Source: Sphingomonas sp. LC-1 (GTDB lineage: Bacteria; Pseudomonadota; Alphaproteobacteria; Sphingomonadales; Sphingomonadaceae). Taken from it: a DNA stretch of 64,000 nucleotides. Shown piece by piece: positions 50,641-63,059 of the stretch; the first letter of the stretch is position 1; the number at the start of each line of letters is the position of its first letter. Below the pieces are notes generated by a model, which ran no database searches, was not told the origin of the DNA, and saw only the letters and a program-made list of their open reading frames with translations. Made by a program: the position numbers and the translations under genes. The stretch is taken from the NCBI RefSeq assembly GCF_025371035.1, contig NZ_JANZXB010000013.1, positions 62,001 through 126,000 on the forward strand, read 5' to 3'.

Positions 50641-51093
50641 TTAAGCCAGCGCCGCCTTCACCAGCCCGCTCGCCTTGCTCATGTCGAGCACCGCCGCGTG
50701 GCGCGCCTTCAGCTCGGCCATCACCCGGCCCATGTCCTTCATGCCCGACGCGCCGATCTCGGCCTTGATCGCCTCGATCGCGGCCTTGGTCTCGTCCTCG
50801 GTCAGCGTCTGCGGCAGGAAGCGCTCGATCACCGCGACTTCGGCCTTTTCCTGGTCGGCCAGTTCCTGGCGACCGCCCTGTTCGTACATGGCGATCGATT
50901 CGCGACGCTGCTTGACCATCTTCTGCAGCACTTCGATCACGACCATGTCGTCATCGGCGGGCGCTTCGCCGGTGCGGAGTTCGATGTCGCGGTTCTTGAT
51001 GGCGGCCTGGATCAGGCTGATCGCCGCGCGGCTTTCCTTGTCGCCCGCTTTCATGGCGGCCACCTGCGCGGCCTTGATGTCGTCGCGAATCAT
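50641..51093 (-). CDS. yqeY: GatB/YqeY domain protein
   Basis: 150 residues. A free-standing YqeY, related to the tail domain of GatB and thought to bind tRNA in an amidotransferase-like way. It opens MIRDDIKAAQVAAMKAGDKE and has IKNRDIELRTGE and the helical GMKDMGRVMAELKARH end. The 26-codon upstream extension is rejected. It is upstream of dnaG and divergent from carA, an arrangement common in proteobacteria. Confidence 0.9.
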   Translation of the reverse strand: MIRDDIKAAQVAAMKAGDKESRAAISLIQAAIKNRDIELRTGEAPADDDMVVIEVLQKMVKQRRESIAMYEQGGRQELADQEKAEVAVIERFLPQTLTEDETKAAIEAIKAEIGASGMKDMGRVMAELKARHAAVLDMSKASGLVKAALA

Positions 51094-51233
51094 GTTTTTT
51101 CCGTCTTGTCTGAAAGGCGGGGACGATAGCCGATGGAACCAATTCCGTGAACCGGTTGACGGATGGTCCATCGGGGTCTAGCGGACGCCACTTAGCGACA
51201 TTGCAGACATTTTAGCAGGAGTGCCCGCCGATC

Positions 51234-52418
51234 ATGGCCGACGCCAAGCCATTCGCCATGCCCGAAAAGCCTGAAGGCGCCACGGGCGTTCTCGTTCTGG
51301 CGAACGGAGACGTGTTATGGGGGCGCGGTTTCGGCGTCGAGGGTGATGCCGTCGGCGAGGTGTGCTTCCACACCGCGATGACCGGCTATCAGGAGATCAT
51401 GACCGATCCGTCCTTCGCCGGGCAGATCATCACCTTCACCTTCCCGCATATCGGCAACGTCGGCGCGAACCCCGACGATATCGAGGCGGACGCGCCGCAC
51501 GCGCTGGGCATGATCGTCCGCGAGGACCCGACCGCCCCGTCCAACTTCCGCGCGATGGAGAACCTGGCCGGGTGGATGGCGCGGCACAACCGTATCGGCC
51601 TGGCGGGCATCGATACCCGCGCGCTGACCCGCCGTATCCGTGCGGCTGGCGCGCCCAACGGCGTGATCGCGCATTCGGCCGCCGGAGAGTTCGATCTGCC
51701 TGCGCTGCTCGAAAAGGCGAAGGCCTGGCCGGGGCTGGAGGGCATGGACCTCGCCAAGGACGTGTCGACCGAGCTGCATTATGGCTGGGGCGAGACCCGC
51801 GAGGGTGGGTTGTGGCGGTTGGGCTTCGGCTATGCAGGCGCGGAGGGCGAAGATCGCCCGCACGTCGTCGCGATCGATTATGGCAGCAAGCACAACATCT
51901 TCCGCAACCTGGTCCAGGCCGGAGCGAAGGTGTCGGTGGTCCCCGCCACCGCGTCTTACGAGGATGTGATGGCGCTGAACCCGGACGGCATCTTCCTGTC
52001 CAACGGCCCCGGCGATCCGGCGGCGACGGGTGAATATACCGTGCCGGTGATCCGCCAGTTGCTCGACACGGGCAAGCCGCTGTTCGGCATCTGCCTGGGT
52101 CACCAGCTTCTGGGTCTGGCGGTCGGCGCGAAGACCACCAAGATGCACCAGGGCCATCGCGGCGCGAACCACCCGGTCAAGCGCCTGTCCGACGGTCTGG
52201 TCGAGATCACCAGCATGAACCACGGCTTCGCGGTCGAGCGCGAGACGCTGCCCGCGAACGCGCGTGAGACTCATGTGTCGCTGTTCGACGGGTCGAATGC
52301 GGGCCTGGAGCTGACCGACCGCCCGGCCTTCTCGGTCCAGTACCACCCCGAAGCCTCGCCGGGGCCGCAGGACAGCTTCTATCTGTTCGAGCGGTTCGTG
52401 GGGTCGCTACGGAAATGA
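51234..52418 (+). CDS. carA: Carbamoyl-phosphate synthase, small (glutaminase) subunit
   Basis: 394 residues. It hydrolyses glutamine and passes ammonia to CarB for arginine and pyrimidine synthesis. N-terminal CPSase_sm domain (CFHTAMTGYQEIMTDPSFAG) and class I glutamine amidotransferase with nucleophile Cys in FGICLGHQLLG and His/Glu in QYHPEASPGP. The TGA overlaps the start of the small lipoprotein gene. Confidence 0.96.
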   Translation: MADAKPFAMPEKPEGATGVLVLANGDVLWGRGFGVEGDAVGEVCFHTAMTGYQEIMTDPSFAGQIITFTFPHIGNVGANPDDIEADAPHALGMIVREDPTAPSNFRAMENLAGWMARHNRIGLAGIDTRALTRRIRAAGAPNGVIAHSAAGEFDLPALLEKAKAWPGLEGMDLAKDVSTELHYGWGETREGGLWRLGFGYAGAEGEDRPHVVAIDYGSKHNIFRNLVQAGAKVSVVPATASYEDVMALNPDGIFLSNGPGDPAATGEYTVPVIRQLLDTGKPLFGICLGHQLLGLAVGAKTTKMHQGHRGANHPVKRLSDGLVEITSMNHGFAVERETLPANARETHVSLFDGSNAGLELTDRPAFSVQYHPEASPGPQDSFYLFERFVGSLRK

Positions 52419-52717
52419 GGTTGGTGGCTTCCGCCGTTGCCCTGATCGCACCTGCCATGCTGGCCGGGTGCGCAGGGCAATCAGGTGGAATGCCATTTCT
52501 CAATCCAAAGGTATTTGCCCGTGCCGCTGCGAAATGTGGGGTCGTGACGACCCATGTTTCTCGCAGGCGGAAGGGCAGAATCCCTTACGCGACCTATAAA
52601 ATCCCTGGCCCCGCCGGGGAGGTGCGCTCGGATGACGGAAAAAGCCGAGCCTGCCTGACGGACGCACTTCGCGGCTATCGATACGATTATCTGGGTGAGC
52701 AGTTTCCCGACACCTAG
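52415..52717 (+). CDS. Small lipoprotein between carA and carB
   Basis: 100 residues. Signal peptide with lipobox LAGC (Cys about 19), so it is lipid-modified. The mature part has the motif RAAAKCGV, then KGRIPYATYKIP, and a Cys...DALRGYRYDYLGEQ end, with a likely disulfide. The same pattern occurs in the lipoprotein gene at 61384-61707. It overlaps the carA stop by four bases (ATGA) and lies 51 bp before carB, so it is in that operon. Function unknown. Confidence 0.75.
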   Translation: MRLVASAVALIAPAMLAGCAGQSGGMPFLNPKVFARAAAKCGVVTTHVSRRRKGRIPYATYKIPGPAGEVRSDDGKSRACLTDALRGYRYDYLGEQFPDT

Positions 52718-52768
52718 CACTGTGACGACAGCCCTTATCCTGCATTCCTTTTAAATGGTCATCGCCCA

Positions 52769-56101
<3,333 letters not shown>

Positions 56102-56129
56102 TCCCGACATGAGAACATGATGTGCTGGC

Positions 56130-56159
56130 GGACCGCTCTCCCGGTTGGGAGGGCGGTCC
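56130..56159 (+). other. Hairpin between carB and greA
   Basis: GGACCGC...GCGGTCC, 13-bp stem with one G-U and a GGTT loop. No T tract. It may be a terminator-like or leader structure. Confidence 0.4.
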
Positions 56160-56195
56160 GTACCGGGAATGCGTATGGAAGTGGGGACTAGGATT

Positions 56196-56672
56196 ATGGC
56201 GACCGTCGAAAAGATGCCGATGCTCCAGGAGGGCTATGATAAGCTCACCCAGGACCTGCGGCGTCTGAAAGAGGAACGGCCGCAGATCGTCGACGCGATC
56301 GAGGAAGCGCGCGCGCATGGCGACCTCTCCGAAAACGCCGAATATCACGCGGCCAAGGAGCGTCAGGGCCAGATCGAGGCATCGATCGCCGATATCGAGG
56401 ACAAGCTGAGCCGTGCGCAGATCATCGACCCGAAGGACTTGTCGGGTGACAAGATCGTGTTCGGCGCGACCGTCACGCTGCTCGACGAGGACGACAAGCC
56501 GGTCAAGTATCAGATCGTCGGCCAGACCGAGGCGGACGCCAAGACCGGCCGGATCAGCTATAATTCTCCGCTGGGCCGCGCGCTCATCGGGCGCAAGCTG
56601 GATGAAGAGGTTGAGGTGACGGTGCCGTCGGGCGACCGTTATTACGTCGTCAACAAGATCGAATTCATCTGA
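56196..56672 (+). CDS. greA: Transcription elongation factor GreA
   Basis: 158 residues. N-terminal coiled-coil ([20 protein letters not shown]) with the acidic tip in [12 protein letters not shown], and the FKBP-like C-terminal domain ([18 protein letters not shown]). It frees backtracked RNA polymerase by stimulating transcript cleavage. A 17-codon upstream extension is rejected because the ATG at 56196 gives the family start. It follows carB, as in many alphaproteobacteria. Confidence 0.95.
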   Translation: MATVEKMPMLQEGYDKLTQDLRRLKEERPQIVDAIEEARAHGDLSENAEYHAAKERQGQIEASIADIEDKLSRAQIIDPKDLSGDKIVFGATVTLLDEDDKPVKYQIVGQTEADAKTGRISYNSPLGRALIGRKLDEEVEVTVPSGDRYYVVNKIEFI

Positions 56673-56676
56673 TCCC

Positions 56677-57315
56677 ATGGATTGGGCAGCGGCACGGGCG
56701 ACGACGGCCATTGCGGCCGTCACGGCGATCGTGTCGCTGATCCTGATCGCGGGCGCTATGGTGCCTGAAGCGGCGGTTGCGGCGGGTTTCATTCCGTTGC
56801 GCTTTGAGGGGGCAGCTTTGCCCCCCGATTTCGGTATTGCGGTACCGACCGTGCTGACCCCGTTGACCGCGACCCTGGTCCATGGCGGCTTGGCGCATAT
56901 CGCATTCAACCTGATCATGCTGGTCTATTGCGGCGCGCAGACCGAACGCGCGATCGGGGCGCGCGGGATCGCGGTCCTTTATGTCGTCGGGGCCTATGCG
57001 GCGGCGATCGCGCAATATTTCCCGGATCCCGGCTCGCCTATGCCCATGATTGGCGCGAGCGGCGCGATTTCGGCGATCGTGGGGGCCTATGCGCTTCTCT
57101 ATGGACGGCGTCGCGCGGCAAAGGGCGTGGCCGGACTGTCCGCCGAGGCGACCCATGTGCTGTGGCTGGCGGCGGGATGGATCGGCATCCAGTTGCTGAT
57201 CGGCTATGCCGGCATGGGGATGGGCGCGATCGCGGTGGCGGCACATATCGGCGGCTTCATCGCCGGACTGGTCTTCGCCAAGCCGCTGCTCTTGTGGCGC
57301 TATCGTAACGCCTGA
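56677..57315 (+). CDS. Rhomboid family intramembrane serine protease
   Basis: 212 residues with about six hydrophobic helices. Catalytic Ser in GASGAIS and His in AAHIGGFIAG; LAHIAFNLIMLVY is the family loop helix. It cleaves within or near membrane helices. It lies 4 bp after greA. The substrate is not known. Confidence 0.92.
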   Translation: MDWAAARATTAIAAVTAIVSLILIAGAMVPEAAVAAGFIPLRFEGAALPPDFGIAVPTVLTPLTATLVHGGLAHIAFNLIMLVYCGAQTERAIGARGIAVLYVVGAYAAAIAQYFPDPGSPMPMIGASGAISAIVGAYALLYGRRRAAKGVAGLSAEATHVLWLAAGWIGIQLLIGYAGMGMGAIAVAAHIGGFIAGLVFAKPLLLWRYRNA

Positions 57316-57336
57316 GGCGGGCGGGCTGCCCCTGCA

Positions 57337-57434
57337 CTTCGACTTTGCTGATGGCGAACGGAATGTTGGGCACTGACGAGCAAAGGGTGGGGCGCTATCC
57401 CAACCTGGTTCAGCCTGAGCGAAGTCGAAGGCCA
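57337..57434. repeat. Inverted repeat pair, type 1, left arm decayed
   Basis: Left arm 57337-57361 (with several changes) and a clean right arm 57408-57434, core TTCAGCCTGAGCGAAGTCG. It lies between convergent genes. Confidence 0.65.
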
Positions 57435-57462
57435 TGCCCCCGACCTCGCCCCGGGTCCGACA

Positions 57463-57678
57463 TCAACCCAGCGAAGGCTCCAGCAGGCGGTGCAGATGCA
57501 CCACCACGAACTTCATCTCCGCATCGTCGACCGTCCGCTGGGCGGCGGCGCGCCAGGCCTTTTCGGCGCTGGCATAGTCGGGAAAGACGCCGACCACTTC
57601 CAGCGCGGCGGGATCGACGAAATCAAGGGTCTGCGGGTCGCTGACGCGGCCGCCGAACACGAGGTGCAGCTTGCTCAT
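57463..57678 (-). CDS. DUF4170 domain protein
   Basis: 71 residues. KLHLVFGGRVSDPQTLDF and AQRTVDDAEMKFVVVHLHRL are the family blocks. Small cytoplasmic protein of unknown role, found widely in alphaproteobacteria. AGGAGA is close to the ATG. Confidence 0.85.
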   Translation of the reverse strand: MSKLHLVFGGRVSDPQTLDFVDPAALEVVGVFPDYASAEKAWRAAAQRTVDDAEMKFVVVHLHRLLEPSLG

Positions 57679-57798
57679 GGTGTCTCCTGAGGGTTTGCCC
57701 TTTCCCTAGCGGCAACGCGGGCCCGATTGAAGACGCTGTTTCGCGCTTGCAACGCTTTGTCATGGTGATTGGCAGAAGGCGGCTTTCCATCCTAGGTT

Positions 57799-59055
57799 AT
57801 GCAGATGATCGACAGCCTCACCTCATCCTACGACATCGTCATCGTCGGCACCGGCCATGCGGGTGCACAGGCCGCCATTGCCCTGCGCCAGGAAGGCTTT
57901 GACGGTACGATCGCCATGGTCGGGGAGGAACGTCATCCGCCCTATGAACGCCCGCCATTGTCCAAGGAATATCTGGCCGGGGACAAGCCGTTCGAGCGCA
58001 TCCTGATCCGCCCGGAGCGCTTCTGGGAGGAACGCGACGTCGTGCTACGGCTGGGCGAACGCATCGTCGCGGTCGATGCCGAAGCGCGGCTGCTGACCAC
58101 CGAGGCGGGGGCCGCGATCGAATATGGCACGTTGATCTGGGCGGCTGGCGGTCATGCTCGGCGGCTGTCCTGCGATGGCCATGACCTGAGGGGCGTGCAT
58201 GGCGTGCGGACCCGTGCCGATGTTGATCGCCTGATCGCCGAATTGCCCGATGTGCGCGACGTGGTGGTGATCGGCGGCGGCTATATCGGACTGGAGGCTG
58301 CGGCCGTGCTGACCAAGTTCGGCAAGGCGGTGACGATTGTCGAGGCGCAGTCGCGTGTGCTCGCGCGTGTCGCGGGCGAGGCGCTGTCGCGCTTCTACGA
58401 GGCGGAGCATCGTGCGCATGGGGTGACCGTGCGGCTGAACGAGAGCGTAGCCTGCATCGAGGGGGAGGGCGCGATCACCGGGGTTCGGTTGGCGGACGGA
58501 TCTGTCCTGCCCGCGCAGATGGCGATCGTCGGCATAGGCATCATCCCCTCGGTCGAGCCGCTGGTTGCGGCGGGAGCGACCGGGCAGAATGGGGTGACCG
58601 TCGATGCGCAGGGTCGGACCAGCCTGCCGCATGTCTTTGCGATCGGCGATTGCGCGGCCCATGCCAATGACTTCGCCGACGGCGCGGTGATCCGGCTGGA
58701 GTCGGTCCAGAATGCCCATGACCAAGCGACGATCGCCGCGCGGACGCTGATGGGCAAGGAGGTCGCCTATCATGCGGTGCCCTGGTTCTGGTCGAACCAA
58801 TATGACCTGAAATTGCAGACGGTGGGCCTCTCCGCGGGCCATGACCAGGCGATATTGCGCGGCGATCCGGCGACCCGCAGCTTCTCGGTCGTCTATCTGC
58901 GACAAGGCCGGGTGATCGCGCTGGATTGCGTCAATGCCATGCGCGACTTCGCCCAGGGCAAGGCACTGGTCGCGGACGGAGCGATCGTGCCGGTCGAGGC
59001 GCTGGCAGACCCCGGCCGCCCGCTCAAGACACTCTGGCCGGTAACCAGCGCCTGA
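57799..59055 (+). CDS. FAD-dependent ferredoxin/rubredoxin reductase-like oxidoreductase
   Basis: 418 residues. Two nucleotide-binding motifs (GTGHAGAQAAIAL for FAD; GGGYIGLEAAAVL for NADH), the FAD segment LPHVFAIGDCA, and the start PYERPPLSKEYLAG typical of the reductases that feed ferredoxin to oxygenases or P450s. The C-terminal reductase domain (PWFWSNQYDLKLQTVGL) is complete. No partner ferredoxin or oxygenase is adjacent. A second ATG two codons in is equally likely. Confidence 0.9.
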   Translation: MQMIDSLTSSYDIVIVGTGHAGAQAAIALRQEGFDGTIAMVGEERHPPYERPPLSKEYLAGDKPFERILIRPERFWEERDVVLRLGERIVAVDAEARLLTTEAGAAIEYGTLIWAAGGHARRLSCDGHDLRGVHGVRTRADVDRLIAELPDVRDVVVIGGGYIGLEAAAVLTKFGKAVTIVEAQSRVLARVAGEALSRFYEAEHRAHGVTVRLNESVACIEGEGAITGVRLADGSVLPAQMAIVGIGIIPSVEPLVAAGATGQNGVTVDAQGRTSLPHVFAIGDCAAHANDFADGAVIRLESVQNAHDQATIAARTLMGKEVAYHAVPWFWSNQYDLKLQTVGLSAGHDQAILRGDPATRSFSVVYLRQGRVIALDCVNAMRDFAQGKALVADGAIVPVEALADPGRPLKTLWPVTSA

Positions 59056-59130
59056 CGTTTCCAAACAAGCACTTGCTCCGCGAGGCATCGCTATGTCAGA
59101 CTTAATGCAAAGGTTTGCAGGAGAGGTCTG

Positions 59131-61371
59131 ATGCGCTGGCGCAATGCGATTCTGGCGGGTGTGGGTTTGGTGGCGCTCGCAGCCCCTGTTTGCGCGAAGG
59201 TGACGGCTCCGGCTGGCGCCAGGGTCTTTCGCCTGGATGGCGGCGGGGTGACCTATGCCATGGGGGTGGACGAGAAGGGCTATCTCCAGCCGCTATATTG
59301 GGGCGCATCGCTGGCGGATGGGGATCCGCTGGTCTCGGGGGATCCGGTCAAGACTGGCGATCCCATCGTCCTGAAGGCGCCGGGCGAATTGTCGGGCTTC
59401 GACCCCGCCGGTTCGGTGACACTTCAGGAATATCCGGGGCAGGGGGAAGGGCTGGTCAGCGAGCCGGGCGTCAAGGCGCTGTTCGCCGATGGCAATCGCG
59501 ACCTCGTCCTGAAATATCGCAGCCACAAGACCAGCGGCGAAACGCTGACCGTCGAACTGGCGGATATTCGTCGGCCCCTGTTCGTCACCCTGACCTATAG
59601 CATCGATTCCGAGACCGGCATCGTCGCGCGCTCTGCCAAGGTGCGCAACGGCGATGCCAGGCCGGTGCGGGTCGATCAATTGGCGGCGGCCGTCCTGTCG
59701 CTGCCGGTCGGGGATGACTACCGGCTCCATTATCTGACCGGGCGCCACGCCGCGGAGTGGACGCAGAAGACCGTGCCCGTCGAGGCGGCGGCGACCGTGC
59801 TGGAAAGCCGTCGCGGCTCGACCGGCCATGGCAACAATCCCTGGTTCGCGATCGGGCGCGAAGGGCTGACCAGCGAGGTCGATGGCCCGGTCTGGTATGG
59901 CGCGCTCGCCTGGTCGGGATCGTTCCGGATCAGCGTGGCGTCGGACAATCTCGGCCGGGTGCGGATCGCGGGCGGGTACAACCCCTATGACTTTTCCTGG
60001 ACGTTGAAGCCGGGCGAGACGCTCGACACGCCGGTCTTCTATGCGGGATATTCGGACAAGGGGCTGGGCGGCGCGTCGCGGACCTTCCACCGATTCGAGG
60101 TTGCGCATATCCTGCCGCATGGGGACAAGGCGCGCCTGCGCCCGGTCCTCTACAATAGCTGGGAAGCGACCGCCTTCGACGTGACCGAGGCGGGGCAGAT
60201 GGCGCTGGCGGAGAAGGCCGCGAAGATCGGCGTCGAGCGGTTCGTGGTCGATGACGGCTGGTTCGGCGCGCGCAATAGCGACAAGGCGGGGCTGGGCGAC
60301 TGGACGGTGAACCCGACCAAATTCCCCAACGGCCTCAAGCCGCTGATCGATCGGGTGAAGGGCCTGGGCATGGACTTCGGCCTGTGGGTCGAGCCCGAGA
60401 TGGTCAATGTCGACAGCGATCTCTACCGCGCGCATCCCGACTGGGTGCTGAACTTCCCCGATCGCCCCCGGACGGAGGGGCGCAACCAACTCGTCCTCAA
60501 CCTCGCGCGTGCGGATGTCCGAGACCACCTCCTGGCCGTGCTCGACAAGCTGGTCAGCGAGAACGACATCGCGTTCCTGAAGTGGGACTATAACCGCAAC
60601 TGGACCGAGGCGGGCTGGCCCGAACAGCCGGTCGCCGACCAGCAGCGCGTCTATGTCGAATATGTCCGCAACCTTTATTACATCCTGTCCGAATTGCGGC
60701 GGCGGCACCCGAAGCTCGAAATCGAAGCATGTTCGGGCGGCGGCGGCCGTGTCGATCTGGGCATCATCGGGCTGACCGACGAGGTCTGGCCATCGGATAA
60801 CACCGACCCCGCCGACCGGCTGACCATTCAGGACGGCTTCACCCGCGCCTATCCCGTGGCGGTGATGATGGCATGGGTGACGGACAGCCCCAATTGGGCG
60901 AATACCCGCGTGACGAGCCTGGACTATCGCTTCCTGTCGTCGATGCAGGGAGGGCTGGGGATCGGCGCGAACCTCGATAAGTGGAACGCTACCGACTTCG
61001 CAACCGCCGCCAAATGGGTGTCTGCCTACAAGACGATCCGCGAGACGGTGCAGCGCGGGGCGCTCTACCGGCTGGAGTCTCCGACCGGCGACAATGCCAC
61101 CGCGGCCACCATGTATGTCGGTCGCGACCGGCGGCAGGCGGTGCTGTTCCAGATGCTGCATTCGTCGATGTGGCGCGACAATCCGGCGGCGATCCATGCG
61201 CAGGGGCTGGACCCGGCGCGGGTCTATGCGGTCAAGATGCTCGATGGCTCGGCCCGGCCTGCGGGGGTGCCGGAGCGGGCCTCGGGCGCCTATTGGATGA
61301 ACCGCGGGCTTCGCGCGCCGCTAAAGGGCGATTATGTCGGCGCGGCGTTCGTGTTCGAGGCGGTGAACTGA
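59131..61371 (+). CDS. Exported alpha-galactosidase (GH36)
   Basis: 746 residues with a signal peptide (about residues 1-23). N-terminal beta-supersandwich, then the catalytic barrel: nucleophile Asp in FLKWDYNRN, acid/base Asp in EVWPSDNTD, and EACSGGGGRVDLGI. It removes terminal alpha-galactose from oligosaccharides such as raffinose or galactomannan side chains, in the periplasm. It is followed by a small lipoprotein gene and, further on, by a FadR-type regulator that may respond to sugar acids. Confidence 0.93.
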   Translation: MRWRNAILAGVGLVALAAPVCAKVTAPAGARVFRLDGGGVTYAMGVDEKGYLQPLYWGASLADGDPLVSGDPVKTGDPIVLKAPGELSGFDPAGSVTLQEYPGQGEGLVSEPGVKALFADGNRDLVLKYRSHKTSGETLTVELADIRRPLFVTLTYSIDSETGIVARSAKVRNGDARPVRVDQLAAAVLSLPVGDDYRLHYLTGRHAAEWTQKTVPVEAAATVLESRRGSTGHGNNPWFAIGREGLTSEVDGPVWYGALAWSGSFRISVASDNLGRVRIAGGYNPYDFSWTLKPGETLDTPVFYAGYSDKGLGGASRTFHRFEVAHILPHGDKARLRPVLYNSWEATAFDVTEAGQMALAEKAAKIGVERFVVDDGWFGARNSDKAGLGDWTVNPTKFPNGLKPLIDRVKGLGMDFGLWVEPEMVNVDSDLYRAHPDWVLNFPDRPRTEGRNQLVLNLARADVRDHLLAVLDKLVSENDIAFLKWDYNRNWTEAGWPEQPVADQQRVYVEYVRNLYYILSELRRRHPKLEIEACSGGGGRVDLGIIGLTDEVWPSDNTDPADRLTIQDGFTRAYPVAVMMAWVTDSPNWANTRVTSLDYRFLSSMQGGLGIGANLDKWNATDFATAAKWVSAYKTIRETVQRGALYRLESPTGDNATAATMYVGRDRRQAVLFQMLHSSMWRDNPAAIHAQGLDPARVYAVKMLDGSARPAGVPERASGAYWMNRGLRAPLKGDYVGAAFVFEAVN

Positions 61372-61383
61372 TCGGGGGGGCTT

Positions 61384-61707
61384 ATGAAAGTGACGGGCCG
61401 GATGGTGGTGACGGCGTGCCTGCTCCTGGCGGGATGCGCCACGACGACCAGGGAAAAACCCCTGCTGACCAATCGCGCCTTGGGCCGTGCGGCAGCGAAA
61501 TGCCATGTGAAGTCGCTGGGCGTCCATTATTCGCGCACGGGCAAACTTCCTTATGGGGATTATCTGATCCCCGCGTCGGAGATCGATGCGGGGCCGAATG
61601 AGCGTCCCAGCGCGGATTGCATGCATGATGCCCTGAAAGGGTATCGCCGCGACTATCTGGGGCAGGTGGAGCATGAGCCTGGCACGCGGCCTCCGCCACG
61701 GGATTGA
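61384..61707 (+). CDS. Small lipoprotein, paralogue of the carA-carB lipoprotein
   Basis: 107 residues. Lipobox LAGC after a short signal peptide; mature part with GRAAAKCHV, TGKLPYGDYLIPA and a C-terminal C..DALKGYRRDYLGQV, the same pattern as at 52415-52717. It ends with a Pro/Arg tail. It lies 12 bp after the alpha-galactosidase. Function unknown. Confidence 0.75.
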   Translation: MKVTGRMVVTACLLLAGCATTTREKPLLTNRALGRAAAKCHVKSLGVHYSRTGKLPYGDYLIPASEIDAGPNERPSADCMHDALKGYRRDYLGQVEHEPGTRPPPRD

Positions 61708-61755
61708 AGAGTCCGGCGTCGCTGGCTACTGTGAGGGCGCTTGCCGTGAGGTCCC

Positions 61756-62064
61756 ATGATCGACGTTCAACAGGCCGAGATCGCAAACGTGCCCGGCGCC
61801 GCACCGGTCGCCGGTCCGGTGGTGACGATCCCGCGCCAATGTCCTCCCCAAGCTGCGGACGGCGAGATCATCGTGTGTGGGCGCAAGGACAATGAGCAGT
61901 TTCGGCTTCGTCCTATTCCAGCGCCGCCGCCCGATGGACTCTTATCCCGTCCCCTCCGCGTCCAACTGGCGCCGGGGGTATCATTCGGGTTTCAGCGCGG
62001 CGGTGGCTTTGGCCTGCGAACCGAATTCGGACCGGGCAAAAAGTCGGGGCAAGAAGAAGAGTGA
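61756..62064 (+). CDS. Small Cys-motif protein, unknown
   Basis: 102 residues. A central CPPQAADGEIIVCGRKDNE segment with two cysteines followed by a RLRP stretch is a signature I know from uncharacterised sphingomonad proteins, most of which carry a signal peptide. This one has none visible (start MIDVQQAEIANV), so the true start may lie elsewhere or the gene may be truncated at its 5' end. The tail is Gly/Lys/Glu-rich. Confidence 0.55.
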   Translation: MIDVQQAEIANVPGAAPVAGPVVTIPRQCPPQAADGEIIVCGRKDNEQFRLRPIPAPPPDGLLSRPLRVQLAPGVSFGFQRGGGFGLRTEFGPGKKSGQEEE

Positions 62065-62128
62065 CGCACGGCTGCGTCGTGGCGGAATTGCCCTTCCGCC
62101 AATCCCCGCGCCTGCCGACATAGCGTCG

Positions 62129-62836
62129 TTACCGCGCCAGCGCGCGCTCCGTATCCTCTCGCGCCTGATCGACCAGCACGATCGTCGCTGCGCGCGCGGC
62201 GGCGGCGTCGGAGTCCGCGATGGCGGCGAAGAGCTGTCGGTGCTCAGGCATGGAGTCGCGGGGCAGGCGGGTACCGCGATGCTTGTAGAGCGTGGTCCAG
62301 CGGACGGCGGCGCCGATGCTTCCCGACAGGCTGATCAGCAATTCGTTGCCGGTCGCCTCCAATATGATGTTGTGGAAAAGCTGGTCGGCGGCGCGGCCCT
62401 GTTCGGTGTGCAGGCCATGGTCGCCCATCGCCTCCAGTGCGGCGCCCATGCGTGACAATTGGCGGGTGTCGCGCTTCACGGCGGCCAGTTCGGCGGCGGC
62501 GGGCTCGACGATCAGGCGCAGCTGGAAGAGGCTCTGAACGAAGCCCGCAGGGGGTTCCCCCTCGAACATCCAGGCGAGCAGTTCGGGGTCGAGCAGATTC
62601 CATTCCAGCCGCTCGCGAACCCGCGTCCCCGCCTTGGGCTTGCTGACCACCAGTCCCTTGGCAGACAACATGCGCAGCGCTTCCCGCACCACCGAGCGGG
62701 ACATGCCGCGCTGTTCGGCAATCTCGACCTCGCCGGGCAGGGTCGATCCGGTGGGAATTCGTCCGGTCACGATGGCGACACCGATATCCCGCGCCAGGGC
62801 GCTATGGGCGGGTCCGCGTCGCTTCAATGTGGTCAC
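62129..62836 (-). CDS. FadR/GntR-family transcriptional regulator
   Basis: 235 residues. N-terminal winged helix (LPGEVEIAEQRGMSRSVVREALRML) and an FCD ligand domain (about residues 90-230). The usual metal triad of FCD is partly present: Asp and His in ADQLFHN, a His in MPEHRQL, but the third His near the end is not seen (VLVDQARED). FCD regulators sense sugar acids and similar metabolites. The divergent esterase gene and the alpha-galactosidase nearby are possible targets. Confidence 0.88.
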   Translation of the reverse strand: MTTLKRRGPAHSALARDIGVAIVTGRIPTGSTLPGEVEIAEQRGMSRSVVREALRMLSAKGLVVSKPKAGTRVRERLEWNLLDPELLAWMFEGEPPAGFVQSLFQLRLIVEPAAAELAAVKRDTRQLSRMGAALEAMGDHGLHTEQGRAADQLFHNIILEATGNELLISLSGSIGAAVRWTTLYKHRGTRLPRDSMPEHRQLFAAIADSDAAAARAATIVLVDQAREDTERALAR

Positions 62837-63059
62837 TCGGCTGTTTCCTCTCCGAAGGGAAGGGCTTGGGCGCGCCTTTGTCAGACCTTTCTATGGGCCA
62901 TGATCGCGAAAGGAAAGCATGGCGTCATGTGGGCGACCGGGGCTCCGGCACTTGTGGCGTCAATGATATAATGTAACAGGATTAAATTCGGCCAGTTGCC
63001 CTGACGCATCGATCACGGCACGATGGGCCATCAACCGATCCATGAGGGGATCCGTTTTC

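Noticed and set aside
51156-51184. TTGACG with a weak -10 before carA
   Set aside because: The -10 (TAGCGG) is too poor to report as a promoter.
62967-62972. Perfect TATAAT box upstream of the CocE-like gene
   Set aside because: No acceptable -35 element at 16-18 bp; kept only as a note because a regulator may replace it.
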